From Thiomargarita sp. (GTDB lineage: Bacteria; Pseudomonadota; Gammaproteobacteria; Beggiatoales; Beggiatoaceae), in the NCBI GenBank assembly GCA_020721025.1, contig DYNO01000067.1, forward strand, positions 7,732 through 15,648: a stretch of DNA of 7,917 nt, in the 5' to 3' direction. Below the pieces are notes generated by a model. It was given only the letters and a program-made list of their open reading frames with translations. It made no database searches and was not told where the DNA came from. Every line of letters begins with the position of its first letter. The first letter of the stretch is position 1. Made by a program: the position numbers and the translations under genes. Positions 1 to 4,924 of the stretch are shown here, piece after piece.

Positions 1-1289
1 CTTTCTTGTTTAGAAACTGCAAAAAGAGAAGTCCATTCTTTGATTTCATTAAATAACGGGCTTCTTCTAGTAAATTCGATTGCTTCTTTAAAATCTCGAA
101 TGCACATCAGACTAGAATCAAACAATGCATCAACAAAAATTAAGCCAGAACTGGCAGAGCTATCATCTTGGTTGCTAGGAAAAGCAGCATTGAATTGTTC
201 GATGGCTAATTGATAATGGTCAGATTCCCGCAAAGTTGGTGTCAACAAACTTATAATAACTGTTGGAACAGTCGCTGGATTATTCGCATCTGTCACTAAT
301 GAACGTAACAGTGCAATTTTCTCCAAAACAAGTGCAATTCCTCGAGCAGATTGTGGAGCAACTGTAGAAACCAGAATTTTTTCAATACGGGGGTCAAATA
401 GCAAAGGACTAGATAACTCACTCAACCCTGCACGCAAATCAACTAAAACCAGATCAACTTTGAGTTCGGTTGCTAATTTCTGAATTACGTCCCCTACACC
501 CCAAGGTTTTTCAGGATTGCGAGCAATATGTTCCGGCAATATCGGGATATCCAATAATTCCGTAGGTCGCTCTGGATCAATACACGCAGGCAAAACAAAA
601 ATCTCATGTCCTTCGAGTGAAATAGAAACCTTTTGCAATTCTGTTGCACAATATTGAATTGTAGCTTCAAGGGATGAAGGCGGGTAATGAACAGCTTCAA
701 GAAAGCGCACAAATGAGATTGTTGGGCGGTTAGCTACATCTAGCCAATAGGTGATTCCGGGGGCTTCTAAGTCAGAATCAATTAACAATATTTTAGTTTC
801 ACGTCCCTTATTCTTTTCCAAATAAGCAACCAAGTGTGTCATTAACGCAGTAGTTCGTCCCACACCACCCTTAAATGAGTGAAACACTGAGATATGCAAA
901 TTTTCTGGAAAAGGGGTAGGGGGAATAAAATTTTCTACTTTTTCCGAAAAATAGGCTAAATGATGCCACAACGGATAACGCGTTGGAAAGATTGCTTTCT
1001 CACTAGAATCAACAATCACTTCAATTGGATACACAGTATTATCAATGCGCAATTGCAAAGATTTTTCATTTTCATTTTGGATGAATGAATGACTAAAACC
1101 TTTAGAAAGCCACATAGACAGAGTGTGATTATCTTCAGTAACAGTAATTTCAGTGCCATCAAAATGACAACTAATATCTACAACAAAATCTGGAAACTTA
1201 TTGAAACCATTTGTCATTTCACGGAAGCGGCGTTTAACATCCAACCATGTTATCAGCGGTGTGCGTTTGTCAAAATTTGATTCTGTCAT
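1..1289 (-). CDS. MinD/ParA-like P-loop ATPase with variant KGGVGRTT motif (3' end cut off by window edge)
   Basis: The frame is open from ATG 1287-1289 to the left edge, so 429 residues are visible and the C-terminus is missing. Residues 1-130 form an N-terminal region I do not recognise, with alternating beta-like stretches (for example SLQLRIDNTVYPIEVIV). A deviant Walker A follows at 140-147, KGGVGRTT, inside VFHSFKGGVGRTTAL. This is the MinD/ParA/Soj signature with its lysine K140 kept, but the usual second lysine is R145. A Walker B/switch-like stretch ILLIDSDLEAPG lies at 167-178 (D171). A second hydrophobic strand ending VDLRAG lies at 283-288, as in the conflict-associated KGGVGRT ATPases (often VDSRTG). 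The likely role is an ATP-dependent molecular switch in the cytosol; the partner is unknown. The start is well supported: AAGGAG at 1300-1305 lies 10 nt upstream, and ATG overlaps the stop of the preceding gene (ATGA). It is not a canonical chromosome- or plasmid-partitioning ParA, because no parB-like gene is visible and the N-terminal extension is long. Confidence 0.85.
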   Translation of the reverse strand, partial: MTESNFDKRTPLITWLDVKRRFREMTNGFNKFPDFVVDISCHFDGTEITVTEDNHTLSMWLSKGFSHSFIQNENEKSLQLRIDNTVYPIEVIVDSSEKAIFPTRYPLWHHLAYFSEKVENFIPPTPFPENLHISVFHSFKGGVGRTTALMTHLVAYLEKNKGRETKILLIDSDLEAPGITYWLDVANRPTISFVRFLEAVHYPPSSLEATIQYCATELQKVSISLEGHEIFVLPACIDPERPTELLDIPILPEHIARNPEKPWGVGDVIQKLATELKVDLVLVDLRAGLSELSSPLLFDPRIEKILVSTVAPQSARGIALVLEKIALLRSLVTDANNPATVPTVIISLLTPTLRESDHYQLAIEQFNAAFPSNQDDSSASSGLIFVDALFDSSLMCIRDFKEAIEFTRRSPLFNEIKEWTSLFAVSKQE

Positions 1290-1738
1290 TCCTTCAGTTC
1301 TCCTTGAATCCATCCTTTAATTTTTAGTAATTGTTGTTCCAACTCTTCATCAGTAGGTTGCTTTGCTTCCGCACCATAACGCCAGATTTGATTTAAATCA
1401 CTACTCTTTGTATTACGCTGTCTCTTCTTTGGAAACTTTAGGGATTTTAACTGAATGTCTTCAATTAAGCAAAGTCCATTAATACCTAAACGTTCCATAA
1501 GTTCATTTAAGTCATGCTTGATTTCTTCAAATTGTCCCTCTGAATCTTTCTTCCCTTTTCTATTAAGGAAAACTGTCTTTAAGCCCGTCTCCACAGCATA
1601 AAACAATAATAAACGATGAGCATTGGTTTGTTTGTTTTGCTTTTGGGCTTCTTCAAAAGCTTTGAAAGCACTTTTGTAAGCACGTTCAAGTTCGCTGGAG
1701 GTAAACGTAAGCATATTCCTCTTTTCCCTCTTTTTCAT
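1286..1738 (-). CDS. Small helical HEPN-like protein of unknown function, coupled to the ATPase gene
   Basis: This is a 150-aa, charged, soluble, mostly helical protein with no signal peptide or membrane segment. Residues 10-58 look like two long helices (SSELERAYKSAFKAFEEAQ, then HRLLLFYAVETGLKTVFL). HDLNELMERLGI lies at 75-86, DLNQIWRYGAEA at 114-125, and a final helix at 130-149. The order 'RLLLFYAVE-GLK ... HDL--L ... WRYG' resembles HEPN-type proteins that accompany toxins and defence NTPases. However, the catalytic R-x4-6-H motif of HEPN ribonucleases is not visible (R120-YGAEA has no following histidine), so it may be an inactive HEPN relative or a different helical fold. The stop overlaps the ATPase start by 4 bp (ATGA). 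The start is uncertain: the internal ATG at 1712-1714 (142 aa, MLTFTSSELERAY) follows GAGGG at 1726-1730 and AGAGGA at 1717-1722, whereas ATG 1738 has no ribosome site, so I favour 1714. Bases look more AT-rich than priA. A real gene is likely; the function is unknown. Confidence 0.8.
   Translation of the reverse strand: MKKREKRNMLTFTSSELERAYKSAFKAFEEAQKQNKQTNAHRLLLFYAVETGLKTVFLNRKGKKDSEGQFEEIKHDLNELMERLGINGLCLIEDIQLKSLKFPKKRQRNTKSSDLNQIWRYGAEAKQPTDEELEQQLLKIKGWIQGELKE
1300..1305 (-). promoter_or_regulatory. Shine-Dalgarno site of the KGGVGRTT ATPase, inside the upstream gene
   Basis: Read on the minus strand, AAGGAG lies within the last codons of the HEPN-like gene (GGA GAA CTG AAG GAA TGA), 10 nt before ATG 1287-1289. 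Together with the ATGA overlap it fixes the ATPase start and points to coupled translation of the two genes. Confidence 0.65.
1717..1730 (-). promoter_or_regulatory. Purine-rich ribosome-binding region supporting the internal start at 1714
   Basis: On the minus strand GAGGG (1730-1726) and AGAGGA (1722-1717) precede ATG 1714-1712 by 11 and 2 nt. The GAGGG spacing is acceptable; the AGAGGA is too close on its own. The alternative ATG at 1738 is preceded by AACTTCAAAG, which has no Shine-Dalgarno core. Confidence 0.35.
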
Positions 1739-1759
1739 CTTTGAAGTTTTTTATGACTA

Positions 1760-1789
1760 ATTTTAACACACTCTAAAGTTCTCTCACAA
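1760..1789 (-). promoter_or_regulatory. Candidate sigma70-type promoter for the HEPN-like/ATPase pair
   Basis: On the minus strand TTGTGA (1789-1784, 4 of 6 to TTGACA) is followed after 18 bp by TAAAAT (1765-1760, 5 of 6 to TATAAT). It overlaps the end of priA and would start transcription near 1753, giving a leader of about 39 nt to ATG 1714. I see no hairpin plus T-run terminator between priA and this gene (1739-1783), so readthrough from priA is also possible. Confidence 0.35.
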
Positions 1790-4027
1790 CAAATCCTGTG
1801 GATCAACATCCAACGACCAATGTAACTTACTGTTAAACATGGGGAAAGTGGGCAACCACTGCGATAATAACCGATGCAATGCGTCGCGTTGGGGTGATTG
1901 GATCAACAATTGCGCTCGATATTTATTGGCTTTACGTTCCATTGGCGCAGCAACGGGGCCCCAGAAACTCACTTTTTGCTCAGAATTCAATAACTCAGCC
2001 CGCCGTTTCGCATCCTCTAAAAATTGTAACGCCGCCTCACGACTCATCGCCTCCACTCGCAACAATGCCAAGCGACTAAACGGGGGAAATTCCGCTTCCT
2101 CACGTTCTGCTAATGCCGCCTGCGCAAACTCATGATATCCTTGCCCAATCAGATGCAACAACAATGGATGCTGGGGATGAAACGTTTGAATCAACACTAA
2201 ACCAGGATCATCTGCCCGTCCTGCGCGTCCTGCGACCTGCATCACTAATTGCGCCACCCGCTCACTGCTCCGAAAATCAACACCTTGCAAGCCACCATCG
2301 ATATTAATCACGCCCACCAGCGTCACTTTCGGAAAATGATGCCCCTTCGCCAACATCTGCGTACCAACCAAAATATCCACTTCTCCCGCGTGAATCTTCT
2401 CCAAAACCGTGTGCATCGCCCGTTTACTGCTGGTACTGTCGCTGTCAATCCGCAGAATTCGTGCGGTCGGAAACGATTCCAACAACCGTTCCTCAACCCG
2501 CTCCGTGCCCTGCCCCAACAAATGCAAACGCGGATGCCCACATTTCGGACATTTGGGATCAATCCGCCGACTCGCCCCACAATGATGACATTGCAACCGC
2601 TGGGTATCGCCGTGAAAAGTCAGTTTAGCATCACAATGTTGACACGTTGCCACCCAATCGCACTCATAACACATCAAAGTTGGCGCATATCCCCGCCGAT
2701 TGATGAATAACAATACTTGCTGTCGATGATCTAAACAGCGTTGAATGGCGGTTTGTAACGATTGGGATAACGGATTTTTATCGGGTTGACGACGCATGTC
2801 AATGATTTTAAAGCTCGGATGCACCGCCGCGCCCGCTCGTTCTGGCAAAATCAAGTGGGAATAACGTTGTTGTTGTGCATTAAATAAACTGTCTAACGAT
2901 GGGGTTGCGCTGCCCAAAACCACCGGAATTTTCGCCCGTTGCGCTCGAACCACTGCCACATCCCGCGCCGAATAACGGAATCTATCTTGCTGTTTATACG
3001 AAAGATCATGCTCTTCATCGACAATAATCACGCCCGGACGCGCCAAGGGAGTCCACACCGCCGAACGTGTCCCGATAATAATAGGGCTTTCACCGTCCCG
3101 CGCACTCAGCCACGCTTGCAACCGCTCTTTGTCAGATAATTTGGAATGAAACGCTGCGATAGGGACATGAAAACGTTGTTCAAACCGGTGAATCATCTGG
3201 GGCGTGAGGTTGATTTCAGGCACTAATACCAAAGCCTGTTTATTTTGTTTCAGAATCGCTTCAATGATTTGCAAATACACTTCTGTTTTACCGCTCCCAG
3301 TCACACCGTCGAGTAAACAGGGATAAAATTGTTTGGAATGCTGCAAAATGGAATCTACGGCTTGTTTTTGTGCATCATTGAGATGAAGTGCTTGATTTAC
3401 ACCATAATTACTTTTTTCTTCGGCAATAATCCAGCCTTTTTTTTCCAAACTGCGTAACGTCGTCGCGGCATTGGGAAGTTGATGTAATAGACTGTTTCGA
3501 TTGAGTCCGTCTGGATAATCGTGCAGTAATTTTAGAATCGTCCGGGCATTTTCGCTCATCTTGGTATTGTCAAAATTAAGCGTAGTTGCAGTCATTGACA
3601 ATTTGAGGCGATGATTTGATTCTAAGTTGGCATTCGTACCTTGATTCAATAAGTTAGGCAATGCTGTATTGATAACTTCACCGAGTGGATAATGATAATA
3701 GTCGCTTGCCCACTGAAACAGTTGCAATAAATCAGGCGGAAGCAGTGGAGTCGAGTCCAGTAATTCGAGCGCGGGCTTGAGTTTGTCAAGAAAATCGCTA
3801 TTTTCAGCTAATTTGACAATAATACCGACATAACTTTTTGTTTTTAGCTGAGAAGTTTTAAGTTCAGGTTCAAGTAATGATAATTCTTCGCTGACGGTCA
3901 CAGTTTTACCAAAAGGAACTCGAACACGCATACCGACTTGAATTTGCTCAGGAAGAATATTTTTCGGTGGGAGATAATCAAATAATCGTGGCAGCGGTAC
4001 AGGAATAGCAACTTGGAGAATGAGCAT
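1784..4027 (-). CDS. priA: Primosomal protein N' (PriA), replication-restart 3'-5' DNA helicase
   Basis: PriA recognises stalled forks and D-loops and reloads the replicative helicase through PriB/DnaT/DnaC-type partners in the cytosol. Numbering is from ATG 4027 (747 aa; E. coli PriA is 732). The 3'-end-binding N-terminal domain begins QVAIPVPLPRLFDYL, matching E. coli HVALPVPLPRTFDYL. Walker A GVTGSGKT is at 241-248 and Walker B DEEH at 337-340. GSATPS lies around 372-377, and a late helicase motif QVAGRAGR lies around 597-604. The zinc-binding insert has eight cysteines (453, 456, 462, 465, 480, 483, 493, 496) with the same spacing as E. coli C436-C479. The C-terminus LHWSLDVDPQDLL matches the family ending. 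Start choice: ATG 4025-4027 aligns exactly with the E. coli N-terminus, and ATG 4031-4033 is only two codons upstream. A longer frame from TTG 4087 adds residues with no family counterpart. Neither ATG has a clear Shine-Dalgarno site. The gene is complete, with no missing motif. Confidence 0.97.
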   Translation of the reverse strand: MLILQVAIPVPLPRLFDYLPPKNILPEQIQVGMRVRVPFGKTVTVSEELSLLEPELKTSQLKTKSYVGIIVKLAENSDFLDKLKPALELLDSTPLLPPDLLQLFQWASDYYHYPLGEVINTALPNLLNQGTNANLESNHRLKLSMTATTLNFDNTKMSENARTILKLLHDYPDGLNRNSLLHQLPNAATTLRSLEKKGWIIAEEKSNYGVNQALHLNDAQKQAVDSILQHSKQFYPCLLDGVTGSGKTEVYLQIIEAILKQNKQALVLVPEINLTPQMIHRFEQRFHVPIAAFHSKLSDKERLQAWLSARDGESPIIIGTRSAVWTPLARPGVIIVDEEHDLSYKQQDRFRYSARDVAVVRAQRAKIPVVLGSATPSLDSLFNAQQQRYSHLILPERAGAAVHPSFKIIDMRRQPDKNPLSQSLQTAIQRCLDHRQQVLLFINRRGYAPTLMCYECDWVATCQHCDAKLTFHGDTQRLQCHHCGASRRIDPKCPKCGHPRLHLLGQGTERVEERLLESFPTARILRIDSDSTSSKRAMHTVLEKIHAGEVDILVGTQMLAKGHHFPKVTLVGVINIDGGLQGVDFRSSERVAQLVMQVAGRAGRADDPGLVLIQTFHPQHPLLLHLIGQGYHEFAQAALAEREEAEFPPFSRLALLRVEAMSREAALQFLEDAKRRAELLNSEQKVSFWGPVAAPMERKANKYRAQLLIQSPQRDALHRLLSQWLPTFPMFNSKLHWSLDVDPQDLL

Positions 4028-4093
4028 GAGCATTGGACAGCGGGAAAAGCATGGAGTTAAACAAAAATTTGCGCGATTGGGATACAAATATTA

Positions 4094-4122
4094 AATTTAG
4101 AATCAATCACTTCATCACTCAA
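4094..4122 (-). promoter_or_regulatory. Candidate priA promoter
   Basis: On the minus strand TTGAGT (4122-4117, 4 of 6) is followed after exactly 17 bp by TAAATT (4099-4094, 4 of 6). It lies about 65-95 bp upstream of the priA start. In such AT-rich DNA a match of this quality can arise by chance. Confidence 0.3.
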
Positions 4123-4173
4123 AAAATTTTAAGAATCTTAAATTGCATTCGCAGAAACATGAAACGAAATTTC

Positions 4174-4225
4174 TTGATACTATATCAAATCGTTCACGAA
4201 TCGTATTTCGATAGAAATCGTATTT
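4174..4225. repeat. Cluster of short inverted and direct repeats in the intergenic region
   Basis: TTGATA (4174-4179) and TATCAA (4183-4188) form a 6-bp inverted repeat around CTA. Just downstream AATCGTATTT occurs twice in direct order (4199-4208 and 4216-4225, 17 bp apart), and ATTTC-GATA-GAAAT forms another small dyad between them. The near-helical spacing suits a transcription-factor site, but no regulator can be named. Confidence 0.35.
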
Positions 4226-4657
4226 ACTAAAATATTCAAGAGGTTGATTATAACAATGTTTTACAGTGTCACAGGCTTTGTTCAGATATTGCGCTTCTTT
4301 CGGTTATGGTTCGATTTTATGTGCTGATAACATCGCTTAATTTCCTAAGTTTTATCACGTTTCGGTCACGGGGACTATTCTAAGATGATACCTCTTGTTT
4401 GTCAACATGTTCTCGGTTTTATGCAAATTTTACGGAGTTAGGAGTTATGCAGTTCAAATCTAATTTTTAATTGATTCAAAAAGTTAATATTTTGATCTGT
4501 TTTTCGATGTAAAAAATATTCAAATTTATCAATTTCCATAATTCCATCTTCTATAAAATTTGAGCTGCGTCACTTCGTGATGAAAATGAGGTGATCGGCA
4601 GAATTTATATGTCAATAAATTTTAAAGAGAATTAAACGTAATTTGATATAGAAAACA

Positions 4658-4698
4658 AGCTGTTGCAGTGAAATAACGCGGTGTTTCATCAACAAGCT
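4658..4698. repeat. Imperfect stem-loop in the intergenic region
   Basis: The left arm AGCTGTTG pairs with the right arm CAACAAGCT (8 bp with one bulged A). Inside it TGAAA (4669-4673) pairs with TTTCA (4684-4688), leaving a 10-nt loop TAACGCGGTG. On the minus strand the stem is followed by TGTTTTCTATAT, weakly terminator-like; on the plus strand no T-run follows. It could be the structured part of a small RNA or a regulatory cruciform. AACAAGCT also occurs as a direct repeat (4654-4661, 4691-4698). Confidence 0.4.
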
Positions 4699-4883
4699 AT
4701 CTGGTAGATTTAAATCGCTGAATAAAAATAATAATTAATAATCAAGAGTTATCGACGAACACGACAAAGGTAATAGTATTTTTTCCTTGTTAAACAATCA
4801 TTTAAACTTTGTAGTGTACGTTTTATGCAAAATAGGTTAATATTATCAATAAGCAAGAGTCGTTTATTAATAATAAAATTAAG

Positions 4884-4912
4884 TTTCCAATCTAACTTCT
4901 TGAAATTATAAA
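4884..4912 (+). promoter_or_regulatory. Weak candidate mrcB promoter very close to the start codon
   Basis: TTTCCA (4884-4889, 4 of 6) is followed after 17 bp by TATAAA (4907-4912, 5 of 6). It would start transcription near 4919, leaving a leader of only about 6 nt. Such a leaderless message would fit the absence of a Shine-Dalgarno site before ATG 4925, but matches of this kind are common in AT-rich sequence. Confidence 0.2.
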
Positions 4913-4924
4913 ATATACTAAAAA

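Larger units (their letters stand above)
4034..4924. other. Long AT-rich divergent intergenic region between priA and mrcB
   Basis: This stretch of roughly 890 bp separates the divergently read priA and mrcB. I find no convincing gene or tRNA: the reading frames here are short, mostly without ribosome sites, and do not resemble known proteins. It is visibly more AT-rich than the flanking genes, with runs such as AATAATAATTAATAATC near 4726-4742. It contains the candidate priA promoter, repeats at 4174-4225, tandem GGAGTTA repeats at 4434-4447, small hairpins at 4565-4601 and a larger stem-loop at 4658-4698. It may contain regulatory sites, a small RNA or decayed sequence; none of these can be shown by reading alone. 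Confidence 0.7.

Noticed and set aside
494..712. 72-codon minus-strand frame within the ATPase region
   Set aside because: It is out of frame with the 429-residue ATPase frame that carries the P-loop and Walker B motifs.
1..1289. Plasmid or chromosome partitioning ParA
   Set aside because: The P-loop has R in place of the second K, lies at residue 140 after a long N-terminal domain, and the neighbour is not a ParB-type protein.
1739..1783. Possible terminator after priA
   Set aside because: Only weak AT-rich symmetry is visible and no GC-containing stem precedes a T-run.
1839..2710. Several plus-strand frames of 64-153 codons opposite priA
   Set aside because: All are antisense to conserved PriA sequence, and their proteins are low in recognisable structure and rich in shadow-type residues.
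4028..4087. N-terminal extension of PriA to a TTG codon at 4087
   Set aside because: The extra 20 residues have no counterpart in PriA, TTG is a weak start, and ATG 4027 aligns exactly with the E. coli N-terminus.
4174..4225. CRISPR-like array
   Set aside because: The direct repeat is only 10 bp, occurs twice and has no spacer-sized regular unit; no cas genes are present.
4033..4230. 65-codon plus-strand frame beginning at TTG 4033
   Set aside because: It starts at TTG inside the priA start region, has no ribosome site and no recognisable protein features; it is probably chance.
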